Assembly (NCBI RefSeq): GCF_000758725.1
Contig: NZ_CP009428.1
Location: 620,001-684,000, forward strand
Length of the DNA: 64,000 nucleotides
Origin: Paenibacillus odorifer
GTDB lineage: Bacteria > Bacillota > Bacilli > Paenibacillales > Paenibacillaceae
Reading direction: 5' to 3'
A program made the translations under genes and the position numbers. This document shows positions 8,526-18,291 of the stretch, one piece after another; position 1 is the first letter of the stretch, and each line of letters begins with the position of its first letter. The notes below the pieces were generated by a model. It saw only the letters and a program-made list of their open reading frames with translations. It was not told where the DNA came from and did not search any database.

Positions 8526-9503
8526 ATGAACCCAGAGAGCAAAACCGAAACGGCTGCGGTCTATGTTAAAAAGCATGCCAGAGGTGTCACCAAAGAGGCG
8601 GTGGCTGGATATTTGTTTGCAGCACCGGCCATTATTGGATTTTTGGTATTGACGCTTTATCCGATGCTGGCCAGTTTGTTTTACAGCTTTCATAAAATAA
8701 CGATTATGAGCGGAAGCCAAGTAATGGAGTGGATTGGGCTGGATAATTTCCGGTACATATTCACCAATACCAGCTCCGAATTCAAGAAATCCATAACGGT
8801 AACCTTGATTTATGCCTTCATTAACGTGGCGCTTGTAATCACCTTTTGTCTGATTGTTGCACTCTTATTAAACCGTAAATTTATCGGCAGAAACTTAATG
8901 CGGGCTATATTCTTTCTGCCGTCTGTAGTTCCGATGCTGGCGACAACGATTGTGTGGCAGATGCTTCTACAGAACCAAGCCAAGGGTGGACTGCTTAACT
9001 GGATTTTATTGCAGATAGGAATAGCCCCTGTTGATTTCCTGACTGATCCCATCCGTATTTTTGAGACAATGTTTATCATGAGCTTGTGGACCTGTGGTGG
9101 GACGATTGTTGTGTTCATCGCTACGCTGCAGGATGTTCCGGGAGAATTGCTGGAAGCCATCGAGATGGACGGGGGAAATGCTTGGCACAAGTTCCTCAAA
9201 GTAACCTATCCGACGATCAAACCTGTCCTCTTTTTCCAATTGATTATGTGCATGATGACCTCTATCCAGATTTATACGCAAAGTGTGGTGTTGTCCAGAA
9301 ATGGTGCACCCGATCGGATGACTTATTTTATCAACGTTATGATCTATGACCATTCATTTGTTCAGGTAGGGATGCGCGGTTTGGCGTCTGCTGAGGCATG
9401 GGTCGTCTTCCTAATCACTATGGCCATTACTGGTGTGCTGTTCTACTTCCAGGGCGCATTTAAAAGGGACGATTCGATGGGCAAAAGAAAGAAGGTGAGA
9501 TAA
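8526..9503 (+). CDS. Sugar ABC transporter permease, MalF/UgpA type
   Basis: A 325-residue inner-membrane permease with about six transmembrane helices (LFAAPAIIGFLVLTLYPMLA at the N-terminus). The EAA loop that contacts the ATPase is present (EAIEMDGGNAWHKFLKVTYP, about residues 215-235). A TTG lies 21 bases upstream in frame, but AGAGGG at 8511-8516 fits the ATG at 8526. The stop codon shares one base with the start of the second permease, so the two are translationally coupled. Confidence 0.9.
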   Translation: MNPESKTETAAVYVKKHARGVTKEAVAGYLFAAPAIIGFLVLTLYPMLASLFYSFHKITIMSGSQVMEWIGLDNFRYIFTNTSSEFKKSITVTLIYAFINVALVITFCLIVALLLNRKFIGRNLMRAIFFLPSVVPMLATTIVWQMLLQNQAKGGLLNWILLQIGIAPVDFLTDPIRIFETMFIMSLWTCGGTIVVFIATLQDVPGELLEAIEMDGGNAWHKFLKVTYPTIKPVLFFQLIMCMMTSIQIYTQSVVLSRNGAPDRMTYFINVMIYDHSFVQVGMRGLASAEAWVVFLITMAITGVLFYFQGAFKRDDSMGKRKKVR

Positions 9504-10381
9504 TGGCGGCAACCGCAATTATGAATTATACAAGTATCCAGAAAAAAAAGAAAAGAGCTAAAGCCATCAATACCGGGCTGATTCTGCTCTCCTGTCTGCT
9601 AGCAGTGGTGTTTGCTTTTCCGCTTTATTGGCTGCTGCGAGGTGCCTTCGTGAGCCATACAGAAATACTGGCGCGGCCGCCTGTGTTTTTCCCTGAGTCA
9701 CTAAATGTCGATAATTTTCGGCTTGGGTTGGAACGTATTCAGTTCCTGCGGCAGCTCTGGAATTCAGTTTCGATTGTAGTTCCTTATGTGATCGGGACGG
9801 TGCTGACGACAAGCTTTGCGGGGTATGCCTTTGCTAAGCTGAACTTTCCGCTGCGCGGGATGTGGTTCGTGCTGGTCATCAGTACGATGATGCTGCCTAG
9901 TGCCGTAACCCTGCTGCCACAATATTCTCTGTACACTTCTTTGGGACTGGCTGGCAAACCTGCTCTTATTATTCCGGCATTTTTCTGTGCAGGCGGCAAC
10001 GCGTATTTTGTCTTTTTGCTCCGGCAATTTTTTATGACGATTCCGATAGAACTCAGTGAAGCTGCCAAGATTGACGGCGCGGGTTACTTCCGTATCTACT
10101 CCCGCATCATGCTGCCGCTTATACGTCCCGCAATGATTGTTGTGGCGTTGTTCAGCTTTATTAACTGTTGGAATGAATTTTTCTATACCATGATTTATTT
10201 GAAGACTGAAGCAGATTATACGCTGCCTATGGGCTTGTATATTGTGAACGGGATGCGCATTCCGAACTATGAACAGGTCATGGCACTGGCGCTCGTCGTT
10301 ACAGCTCCTTGTCTAGTATTTTTCTTGATCGGCAACAAATATTTTGTTGAGGGCATTACATTAACGGGAATCAAGGGATAA
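9503..10381 (+). CDS. Sugar ABC transporter permease, MalG/UgpE type
   Basis: A 292-residue permease, partner of the preceding one. Six hydrophobic segments surround the EAA loop (EAAKIDGAGYFRIYSRIMLP, about residues 190-210). The N-terminus is short and basic (KKKKRAKAIN), followed by the first helix. The start overlaps the previous stop (TAATG). Only 19 bases separate it from the SLH enzyme gene, so importer and secreted enzyme are probably co-transcribed. Confidence 0.9.
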   Translation: MAATAIMNYTSIQKKKKRAKAINTGLILLSCLLAVVFAFPLYWLLRGAFVSHTEILARPPVFFPESLNVDNFRLGLERIQFLRQLWNSVSIVVPYVIGTVLTTSFAGYAFAKLNFPLRGMWFVLVISTMMLPSAVTLLPQYSLYTSLGLAGKPALIIPAFFCAGGNAYFVFLLRQFFMTIPIELSEAAKIDGAGYFRIYSRIMLPLIRPAMIVVALFSFINCWNEFFYTMIYLKTEADYTLPMGLYIVNGMRIPNYEQVMALALVVTAPCLVFFLIGNKYFVEGITLTGIKG

Positions 10382-10400
10382 AAAGGAGGAATTCATCCAA

Positions 10401-13400
10401 ATGACAAGTCATAAATGGCCCAGAAGAGCTTCTGTAGCGGCATTATGTGCGGCTGTTGTATTAAATGCAGGGATTGTTCCCGTATCGGCTAACTACACGA
10501 CTGATTTCTATCATGAAGGCGTAGGCACCGATTACGGGCAGGCGAAGTGGAAGGATAATTCTATTGTTAAGGAAGGCGTTAATTTCAGCGATGTCACCGT
10601 CGGAGAAATGATGCAGGCGATTGAAGCTTTTGATTTTGAGGCTTTTGCAAAAGATAATTCCGATTTGCCTTGGCTTGATGCCTTGCTTGTTAACGAAGGT
10701 GTCATTCCGGATGATGTCAACGATGAAGTTAGCGCCAATACTCTGTTCAGCCGGGGAAGCGCTTTGTACATGAAGACTCAGGATAATACCAAGCTGGGTT
10801 TTGTGGGAACGGTGCATTACGCGGATACTTTGAACAAGGACACGATGTATAACATCACCCTTTCTACAGGAGACTTGGCGGAACAGAAAAATGTGCGGAA
10901 GAACTACCCGAGTCATGAGAATCAGACCTACACAAGCGGAGGCCTGGAGATTAACCAGCGGAAATTTATTTCCAGCTATAACAGTGCTGTAACGCTGCTT
11001 CAATTGAAGAATCCTACGGCCAGTGATATAACGTTGACGATGAAGGTTAAATCACCTTTCGTCTCAGCGGCTGAGGGTGATGAGCTGGTGGGTTACAGAG
11101 TGGCTGCTCCGCTAATGATAGGCAAAGCCGGGCAAAAGGTAGTTGAAGCGATGTCCTACGTGGATGTTCATCTGAGCGGAAACGGCATGAGTCCTTCCGG
11201 AAATGAACTGGTTAGAGAGATTACAGTGCCCGCTGGTGGCTCCGTTGACCAAAAGGTAGTCATGGGTTGGCTCGCGGATGAAATACCGGGCTCAAAGCTG
11301 CATTATGAGAGCTTTAAGGCTGCTGACAGCAATGACACAGCCTTCTCTGCACAGGTGCGGGAGTACAACGAGTGGTGGGCAGAGAACATTCCATATATCG
11401 ATGTTCCCGATGAGAATGTGAAGAAGGTACTTTATTATCGTTGGTGGTGTAACCGCTTTAATTTGCTGGATGCCAACATTCCGGGCAATGACTGGCAGTT
11501 CCCAATGAACATGGAGGGCGTTCTCGGCTACAACAACGGGATTACGGTCAGTGTACCTTGGGCGATGCAGGATCTGAAATGGCTGCGTGATCCTTCCTAC
11601 TTGTATGGAACCTGGCTGGCTCAAGGGGAATATTCCGAGAATAAGAATTATAAAAATAATCCCGGACGTCCTAACATCTGGACCTGGGATATGATGCAGA
11701 ACACGTCGCAAGTAGGCTGGGACGCTTACAAGATTTACGGTGGTGGTCAGGAAATATTGAAGAAGTTTGCTGATTTTTCTGCGACTGATGTTACCGGCAC
11801 ACTTGAACATTTTAAAGGCACTAATCCAAATCTTGTTTATTATAACCATGGTCCGATTACAGGTAATGACGGAGATACCGTATCCATGCACTGGAATGGC
11901 AGTGGTAACTATGCCCGCCTGGATGGTTCTTCTACTACCTACGCCAATGCAGTGGCAACAGCGAAGATGTACGAGCAGCTTGGAGATACTGCGGGTGCAG
12001 CTAAAATGAACACTGTGGCGCAGAATATTAAGAATTCAATTCTGAATGAGATGTGGTACGACAAGGCTGACTTTGATGGTGACGGTGTGGCGGATACGAA
12101 TGGTACCGGCAGCTTTTTGCACAAAAAAGTTGTGGGCGGTACCGATGTATTCAACCCTTGGCGGGATAATAACATGTTTGTCTTTAACTTTGGTGTAGTA
12201 CCAACTGAAGGTGAAGAAGGATATGAGGCGAAATATTTATCTCAGTTGTCTGATTACGCAGATCCGAATTATTATCCGATCTTTCCTTTCTTTACAGCGG
12301 ATCAGAACAGCATTATGAAGCGGGTAGAAGATTTCAAGAATGGCAAGACGGATGCCTTCGGTACAGACCAGTTCGCATGGTGTAACTTCGGCAACTATAT
12401 TAATACCGTTCGTGCCTCTCTGCGCTATTATCCTATAGATAACATCAATAGTGACGTTTACAAAACACTGTTTGATTGGGGCGCTTGGTTGCATACAGTG
12501 GAACCGGGCAATACGGACCACCTGGACTCTAATGAATTTTTCTGGCTGGAGGATTACTTCTTCGGCACACCATGGACAAAAGACAATCCTCCTAACCCTA
12601 GCGGAGATATGGTACGGGCATGGATTCACCACGATACGCTTGGCATGATGAATTACACTGTAGTTGAAGATATGGCGGGTATTCAGCCACGGACAGATGA
12701 CAAGATCGAGCTATGGCCGATTAATGTCGATTATGACTATTTTGCTGTAGATAACGTGCGTTACCATGATGCTAACTTATCTATCGTATGGCAGGATCCT
12801 GCTAAGTATAGTGACAATCCTCATTATCAAGGTATTCCAGTAGGTTATTCGCTCTTCATTAATGACGAACTCGTAATGACAACTAACGAAATGTCCCATC
12901 TGATTTATGATACAGCTACTGGCAAGGTGGAAAAACCTTCAGGGGATGTAACTGGGGCCGTTGGCGACAACTCGAAGACACAGGTGTTATATGAAAAAGG
13001 CAGTGCTACGACGCTTGCTGCGGCAGATCAAACATCCTTAGCCAGCAATGAGAAGACTGTCGACATGTTTAATAAAGCAGGCGTTGATATTGTTAATAAC
13101 GGTACGAATCTGGCTGTTGCTTCAGGCACTACTGTTGAATCGACTTATATCAAGAGCGGTTCGAATATCCGCAACCTGGCGGACAATTCGACAATCGCAT
13201 CAATTAATCATACGTCAAACACAGCTTTATTCGGCGGTTCTCCGAATTCTGTCGATACGGTTACGTTCAAATTTGATGGAGTCCAGGCTGTGGACAATGT
13301 AAAAGTCTATTTCTATAATGACCGGCTTCTGAACGGTTATGGTACACCACAGACATTTGGTGTCGAATATCAGGATGCTGATGGAAGCTGGAAACCAGTG

Positions 13401-16400
13401 GAGGGACAATTCCGCTATCCGGAATATATTGCTTCCAACTATAACAATGTGGAGTTCCAAAAGGTTAACACTGCAGCGATTCGCATTCATGTGACGCATC
13501 CGCTGGAACTTGCGACCGCCATCAAGGAGATTCAGATCTACAATAATAATCTGGAGGTTAAGGCGGCTGCCAATCAGGCACCAAAGGTTTATCTAGAAAC
13601 ACCATTGAAGGTTGAGCAAAATGTTCCTCTGACGATTATGCCGCAGATCGTTGATGATGGGTTGCCAAGTGGCAAGCTGACTTATACCTGGGAGAAGATT
13701 TCAGGTGAAGGAGAAGTAGAGGAGACAGGGCTTGATAAAGCCATGCTGCAAGCCACCTTTAAGACGACTGGTGAATACGAATACCGCCTGACTGTCAGCG
13801 ATGGAGAACTGGAAACTGTCGTGAAGGTTCCAGTCACCGTATTTGTAGCTACTGCGGAACTGACAGAGATGATCGCGAAGTTTGCGGATCGGGATTCCGG
13901 CAGACTTGTCCGGAACAAGGATGATTTTACTGCGGCAACATGGCAAGAGCTGCAAGCTGCGCTGACTGCTGCCAAGGCATTGCTGGCTCAGGGAGAATAT
14001 ACGCTGGAAGAGATCAAGGTGGCAACGGATCAAATGCGGATGGCGGTGGATAACCTTAGATACAGAAATGCTGCCCTTTTGGCTGCCCCTAGTGCCTCAT
14101 ACACTTCGGCATGGGAGTCTGTGTATGGCATTAATGATGGTTATATCCCTTATACTTCAGCAAGTATTTACAATAGCGAAGCAGAAACTCAGTATGGGAA
14201 CTGGGGCGGTCCCGGTGAAAGCCACTGGCTGCAACTGACCTGGAAAGAGCCCGTGACTTTGTCAGGCAGCTCCGTGTACTTCTATGATGATGAAGGCGGT
14301 GTGCAGGTACCGGGAGATTACAACTTCGAATATTGGGATAAGGATGCTGGAAAATATGTACCGGTAACGGGCTTGAGCGAGAAAGGCAAAGCAAGAAATG
14401 CATTTAACGAGATAACCTTTGACGAGGTGAAGACGGATAAACTCCGTTTGATTCTTAATAAGCAGTCCACCAGTATTTGGACAGGCGTTAAGGAATGGCG
14501 GGCTATTTCGTCTAAGCCAGAAGGAGAAGTTCCTGCTCCCGGCGACCATGGTGCGATTGTGAGCATTGAACAGATTGCGGTGAGTACGACAGTTAACGTC
14601 GTGCCTACGCTTCCAGCTAAGGTTACAGTAACTTACGCCGATAAAACGACAGGCTTGGCAAGTGTGGTATGGGAGGAAATTCCCCTTAACAAACTCACCA
14701 TTGCTACAGACTTCACTATATTTGGTAAAGTGGCGGGCACCGATATTGCTGCCAGCTGCCGCATCAGTGTGAGGTACGATAAATCTAAACTTAAAGCAGC
14801 CATTGATACAGCGGAAGATCCTTCGGTAAATGAAGAGAATTATACCGGAACGCTTGAGCAATGGGAGGCACTACGCATTGCACTAGAGGCTGCTAAAGCC
14901 ACTTATGCAAATGACGGTGCTACCGATGGTGATATTAATGTGGCATATTCCAATTTGAAAAATGCCTTTGAAGCCTTACAGCCTGTCGAAGCTCATGATG
15001 CAACGATCAGCGGAATCACAATTCCGGGCGGATCTATTGATCAGGTAGCCAAAGAAATTATTTTACCGGATACGACTACGCTTGATGAGCTGAAGGAAGG
15101 ACTTACTGTTCCGGTAGGGGTTACCTTCGCTGTGTACGAACCCGATAGCATTACTATTGCGGGAGAAATCCAAACGGGTTACAAGGTCATTGTGACAGCA
15201 CTGGATAAAACAACGACCAGAACGTATACCTTAACATTGGTTTCTGTAAATCCGCCTCTCATAACGGCACCTTTGGAAGAGAAGCTTAGAGCAATAGAAG
15301 CTTTGGATAAGAGCCTTTATGTAGAGGAGAGCTGGAATACTCTTGAGAAAGAAGTAGCACGAGCAGTGATATTGCTGGAGAGTGGGACTGCCACTCAGGC
15401 AGACATTGATGAGGCATTAAGTCAGCTTAATGCGGCGGTTGCGGGCCTGAAGTTGCTTTCAGAAGCTACGCCAACACCTACGCCAACATCAACACCTGTA
15501 CCGACAGCGACACCAACGCCAACGTCAACACCAAAACCAACAGAGGCACCGGGTACTTATGTGCCGGTAGCTACGGCCAAACCGTCTCCTAGCGCGTCTG
15601 CGATAGCCCCTGCTGTAAGCAGTGGTAAAATCGTGGTCCAGACGGTCATCGGAGCAGATGGAAAAGCATTGGCTGAACTCACTGCCGCAGATGTTGAAAA
15701 GGCAGCTAAAGATGCAAAGGATGGTATTCTGTCCATTGTCGTGAATCCTGCCGGAAACGCGAAACAAATTGTAATTGAGCTGCCACTGCAGTCACTGGCA
15801 GCAGCGGGAAATGTTAAATCCCTCAAGATTGATACAGGAACAGCAAGCATAATGCTGCCGGAAAGTTTCTTGAAGACTTACACAGATGCTAAGAACGGCA
15901 AACTTAAGCTTATTGTGGGCACTGGAGATGTATCCGGATTGCCACTGTCTGTAAGCAGTCAGTTGAATGCTGGTACAATTAAAGACATCAGTCTTAGCGT
16001 AGACGGTGTGGTTATTCCGAGTGATGTTCTGAAGACATCGGGGGTCAAGCTGGCACTTCCTTATACGCTGAAGTCTGGTGAGAAAGCTCATAAAGTAGTG
16101 GTTTATTACTTGAACAGTAATCAGCAACTAGAGATCGTTAAGAACGGAAGATTTAATACAGGAACACAGATGCTTGAGTTAACTTTGCCGCAGCTTGGCA
16201 GTTATGTAGTGGTTCACTCGAATGTTTCATTCAAAGATATCGCTACAGCTAATTGGGCGTTAAACAGCATTGAAGCACTCGCAGCACGAGGTGCAATCGA
16301 AGGGATGGATGCTGAACACTTTAATCCAAATGGAAATGTAACCCGTGCAGAATTCATCAAAATATTGATGAACGCTTTTGATTTACTAGATGAGACGGCT

Positions 16401-16778
16401 GTAAGCACATTTACAGACGTTAAGGATGGGGCATGGTATGCCAGTCCGATTGCGAGCGCTCAAAAGCTCGGCATTGTTAAAGGCAAAGCGGATGACAACT
16501 TTGGTGCAAGCGAGGAGATTACTCGTCAGGAAATGGCAGTCATGATTTATCGTTTGGCTCAGACGATTAATATCCCATTGACTGCCGGAACAAAGGCTTC
16601 TGGTGAAGCATTCTCTGATGTGAATCAGTTGTCTGCGGATGCAGCCAAAGCTGTAGAAGCGATGCGTATTAGTGGAATTATTAACGGTATGACATCCAAC
16701 CAATTTGGGCCAAACGGTAAGGCTACAAGAGCGCAAGCAGCGACAGTGATCTTCCGCCTGTTTGAGCAGCTTCAATAA
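10401..16778 (+). CDS. S-layer-anchored multidomain glycosidase, 2125 residues
   Basis: A giant secreted enzyme. A signal peptide (about 1-31) is followed by a beta-rich region (to ~330) and an alpha-rich region (~333-770; YYRWWCNRFNLLDANIPG, WAMQDLKWLRDPSY, FFWLEDYFFGTPW) resembling a six-hairpin MGH1/GH63-like glycosidase. Then come a discoidin-like module (~900-1050), a PKD/Ig-like domain (~1057-1150), a FIVAR helical module (~1153-1223), a second discoidin-like module (~1229-1370), a Big_4-like Ig domain (~1382-1460), FIVAR (~1461-1528), a beta domain (~1530-1615) and FIVAR (~1624-1688). A Thr/Pro linker (~1690-1735), another beta domain and three SLH domains (~1943-2124) end the protein. 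SLH domains bind pyruvylated cell-wall polymer. The exact GH family and substrate are not certain. Strong ribosome site AAAGGAGG. Confidence 0.88.
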   Translation: MTSHKWPRRASVAALCAAVVLNAGIVPVSANYTTDFYHEGVGTDYGQAKWKDNSIVKEGVNFSDVTVGEMMQAIEAFDFEAFAKDNSDLPWLDALLVNEGVIPDDVNDEVSANTLFSRGSALYMKTQDNTKLGFVGTVHYADTLNKDTMYNITLSTGDLAEQKNVRKNYPSHENQTYTSGGLEINQRKFISSYNSAVTLLQLKNPTASDITLTMKVKSPFVSAAEGDELVGYRVAAPLMIGKAGQKVVEAMSYVDVHLSGNGMSPSGNELVREITVPAGGSVDQKVVMGWLADEIPGSKLHYESFKAADSNDTAFSAQVREYNEWWAENIPYIDVPDENVKKVLYYRWWCNRFNLLDANIPGNDWQFPMNMEGVLGYNNGITVSVPWAMQDLKWLRDPSYLYGTWLAQGEYSENKNYKNNPGRPNIWTWDMMQNTSQVGWDAYKIYGGGQEILKKFADFSATDVTGTLEHFKGTNPNLVYYNHGPITGNDGDTVSMHWNGSGNYARLDGSSTTYANAVATAKMYEQLGDTAGAAKMNTVAQNIKNSILNEMWYDKADFDGDGVADTNGTGSFLHKKVVGGTDVFNPWRDNNMFVFNFGVVPTEGEEGYEAKYLSQLSDYADPNYYPIFPFFTADQNSIMKRVEDFKNGKTDAFGTDQFAWCNFGNYINTVRASLRYYPIDNINSDVYKTLFDWGAWLHTVEPGNTDHLDSNEFFWLEDYFFGTPWTKDNPPNPSGDMVRAWIHHDTLGMMNYTVVEDMAGIQPRTDDKIELWPINVDYDYFAVDNVRYHDANLSIVWQDPAKYSDNPHYQGIPVGYSLFINDELVMTTNEMSHLIYDTATGKVEKPSGDVTGAVGDNSKTQVLYEKGSATTLAAADQTSLASNEKTVDMFNKAGVDIVNNGTNLAVASGTTVESTYIKSGSNIRNLADNSTIASINHTSNTALFGGSPNSVDTVTFKFDGVQAVDNVKVYFYNDRLLNGYGTPQTFGVEYQDADGSWKPVEGQFRYPEYIASNYNNVEFQKVNTAAIRIHVTHPLELATAIKEIQIYNNNLEVKAAANQAPKVYLETPLKVEQNVPLTIMPQIVDDGLPSGKLTYTWEKISGEGEVEETGLDKAMLQATFKTTGEYEYRLTVSDGELETVVKVPVTVFVATAELTEMIAKFADRDSGRLVRNKDDFTAATWQELQAALTAAKALLAQGEYTLEEIKVATDQMRMAVDNLRYRNAALLAAPSASYTSAWESVYGINDGYIPYTSASIYNSEAETQYGNWGGPGESHWLQLTWKEPVTLSGSSVYFYDDEGGVQVPGDYNFEYWDKDAGKYVPVTGLSEKGKARNAFNEITFDEVKTDKLRLILNKQSTSIWTGVKEWRAISSKPEGEVPAPGDHGAIVSIEQIAVSTTVNVVPTLPAKVTVTYADKTTGLASVVWEEIPLNKLTIATDFTIFGKVAGTDIAASCRISVRYDKSKLKAAIDTAEDPSVNEENYTGTLEQWEALRIALEAAKATYANDGATDGDINVAYSNLKNAFEALQPVEAHDATISGITIPGGSIDQVAKEIILPDTTTLDELKEGLTVPVGVTFAVYEPDSITIAGEIQTGYKVIVTALDKTTTRTYTLTLVSVNPPLITAPLEEKLRAIEALDKSLYVEESWNTLEKEVARAVILLESGTATQADIDEALSQLNAAVAGLKLLSEATPTPTPTSTPVPTATPTPTSTPKPTEAPGTYVPVATAKPSPSASAIAPAVSSGKIVVQTVIGADGKALAELTAADVEKAAKDAKDGILSIVVNPAGNAKQIVIELPLQSLAAAGNVKSLKIDTGTASIMLPESFLKTYTDAKNGKLKLIVGTGDVSGLPLSVSSQLNAGTIKDISLSVDGVVIPSDVLKTSGVKLALPYTLKSGEKAHKVVVYYLNSNQQLEIVKNGRFNTGTQMLELTLPQLGSYVVVHSNVSFKDIATANWALNSIEALAARGAIEGMDAEHFNPNGNVTRAEFIKILMNAFDLLDETAVSTFTDVKDGAWYASPIASAQKLGIVKGKADDNFGASEEITRQEMAVMIYRLAQTINIPLTAGTKASGEAFSDVNQLSADAAKAVEAMRISGIINGMTSNQFGPNGKATRAQAATVIFRLFEQLQ

Positions 16779-16782
16779 TCGT

Positions 16783-16853
16783 GCAGCAATAAAAAACACA
16801 GGTGTCCTAGTCATGCCAATGACTGGTGGGGTACCTGTGTTTTTTTGCTGCTG
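16783..16853 (+). terminator. Strong terminator at the end of the glycoside operon
   Basis: A long stem pairs GCAGCAA, AAAAACACAGGT and their complements ACCTGTGTTTTTTT and TTGCTGC. A smaller hairpin (AGTCAT / ATGACT) sits within the loop. Confidence 0.85.
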
Positions 16854-16880
16854 ACCGTATGTCCCGAACGCCAGCTTTAT

Positions 16881-17076
16881 TAGTTCAAAGCTGCTAGCTC
16901 AAAGGTGCCAGCCCCAAACGCCTAACTCAAAGTTGCTGGCTCAGAGATGCCAGTGCCAAACGCATAGAACAAGCTGGCAACCCCTAAGGCCTAACTCAAA
17001 GTTGCTAGCATAGAGATACCAGCCTCAAACGTCTAGATCGAAGTTGCTATCTCAGAGCTGACAACTCAAAAACACC
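16881..17076. repeat. 42-bp tandem repeat, five units
   Basis: Imperfect units start at 16881, 16923, 16965, 16992 and 17034, each beginning TAG or TAA and most carrying CAAAG(C/T)TGCT. They are 42 or 43 bp long except the third, which has lost 15 bp. No open frame is plausible. The remaining stretch 17077-17153 shows nothing recognisable. Confidence 0.75.
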
Positions 17077-17153
17077 TAATCACATGCTCGTATCCCCCAT
17101 GCTCTTAAAACAAACTTTGCTTCATGGTATGTCATTTGCACGCAAGAGATCGC

Positions 17154-17336
17154 TAACGGACCCAGTAGCCGCTAAACACAGCATTTATCGACTTTTGGCT
17201 TGCTATCGGACTCCATAGTAGCTATTGGCATGAAAAACGCCCAATATGAGCCTCTTTTGATAAAATAGCTGCACTGGAGTCCGAAAATGTGCCAAAAAGG
17301 AGATAAATGAGCAAATAACGCCTCCTGAGTCCGTAA
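17154..17336. repeat. Four-palindrome array, family A, copy 1
   Basis: Four 21-bp units start at 17154, 17204, 17266 and 17316 (steps 50, 62, 50). Units 1 and 2 carry CGGAC(C/T)C; units 3 and 4 carry GAGTCCG, their reverse complement. Spacers 1-2 and 3-4 are also roughly inverted (GACTTTTGGC versus GCCAAAAAGG), so the whole 183 bp is an imperfect inverted repeat centred near 17245. Confidence 0.85.
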
Positions 17337-17449
17337 GTGCCTGAGGATGCAAGTGGTGTTATCGCGGCTAAGTCCGTAAGTGTCTGAGGATGTGTTCGGT
17401 GTTATTGTGCTAGGTCCGTAAGCTCCCCGGGGAGAGGGTGTTTTGGCGC
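17337..17449. repeat. ~42-bp tail repeats following array A1
   Basis: Units of about 42 bp built on GTCCGTAAG(T/C)G(C/T)CTGAGGATG followed by GGTGTTAT. They extend the last palindrome of the array outward. The same tail follows copies 2 and 3. Confidence 0.7.
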
Positions 17450-17632
17450 TAACGGACCCAGTAGCCCCTAAACGTAGCATTTATCGACTTTTGGCGTACT
17501 ATCGGACCCCATAGTCACTATTGGCATGAAAAACGCCCGGTTTGAGCCACTTTTGATGAGATAGCTGCACTGGAGTCCGAAACTGTTCGCAAAAGGCAAT
17601 AAATGAGCAAATAACGCCTCCTGAGTCCTTAA
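17450..17632. repeat. Four-palindrome array, family A, copy 2
   Basis: Units at 17450, 17500, 17562 and 17612 (steps 50, 62, 50), nearly identical to copy 1. It begins 296 bp after copy 1, so array plus tail was duplicated as a unit. Confidence 0.85.
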
Positions 17633-17744
17633 GTGCCTGTGGATGTATTCGGTGTTATCGTCCTAGATCCGTAAGCGCCTGAGGATGTATTTGGTGTTAT
17701 TGTGCGAGGTCCGTAAACCCCAAGGGATGAGTGTGATTCGGCGG
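17633..17744. repeat. ~42-bp tail repeats following array A2
   Basis: Same tail type as 17337-17449, with GTCCGTAAG and GAGGATGTATT(T/C)GGTG units. Confidence 0.65.
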
Positions 17745-17927
17745 TAACGGACCCAGTAGCCCCTAAACGTTGCATTTATGGACTTTTGGCGTGCTATCGG
17801 TCCTCAGAGTCGCTATTGGCATGAAAAACGCCCGGTTTGAGCCACTTTTGATGAGATAGCTGCACTGGAGTCCGAAACTATGCCAAAAAGGCGATAAATG
17901 AGCAAATAACGCCTCCTGAGTCCGTAA
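17745..17927. repeat. Four-palindrome array, family A, copy 3
   Basis: Units at 17745, 17795, 17857 and 17907 (steps 50, 62, 50). It begins 295 bp after copy 2. Unit 2 has diverged slightly (CGGTCCTC). Confidence 0.85.
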
Positions 17928-18128
17928 GCGCCTGAGGATGTATTTGGTGTTATCGTGCCTGAGTCCATAAGCGTCTGAGGATGTATGCGGTGTTACGTGC
18001 CTGAGCCGAAAGCGTCTGAGGATATATGCGGTGTTATCGTGCCTGAGTCCATAAGCGTCTGAGGATGTACTCGGTGTTACGTGCCTGAGCCGAAGCGCCT
18101 GAAGATGTACCCGGTGAGTCACTATTGG
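17928..18128. repeat. Expanded ~40-43-bp tail repeats after array A3
   Basis: Four to five units of the form GAGTCCATAAGCGTCTGAGG + ATGTA..GGTGTTA(T)CGTGCCT, some with 1-3 base deletions (GAGCCGAAGCG). Minus-strand frames through this block encode only repeat-derived peptide. From 18129 to 18282 nothing is clear apart from the leader of the ger operon. Confidence 0.7.
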
Positions 18129-18291
18129 CATGACCCCAAGGGCTGATTGGGTTACTTACCTGCCGAACCCGGCGTATGGAGTAGTCTCGTTTCTTTCTTG
18201 TTGATCCCTTTTCAGTATAATTTTGGCGGATAGGATTTGGAGAGACGGGGGATAATTTCTAGGAAACCTAATTCTGACAGGAGTGACTACT

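Noticed and set aside
17154..17336. Arrays as insertion sequences or transposase-bearing elements
   Set aside because: At about 183 bp they encode nothing and show no flanking target duplications that I can see. A non-autonomous mobile element remains possible.
17172..18131. Minus-strand open frames (17172-17480 and 17763-18131) through the family-A arrays
   Set aside because: They are translations of the non-coding repeat, show no ribosome site, and share peptide stretches only because the DNA is repeated.
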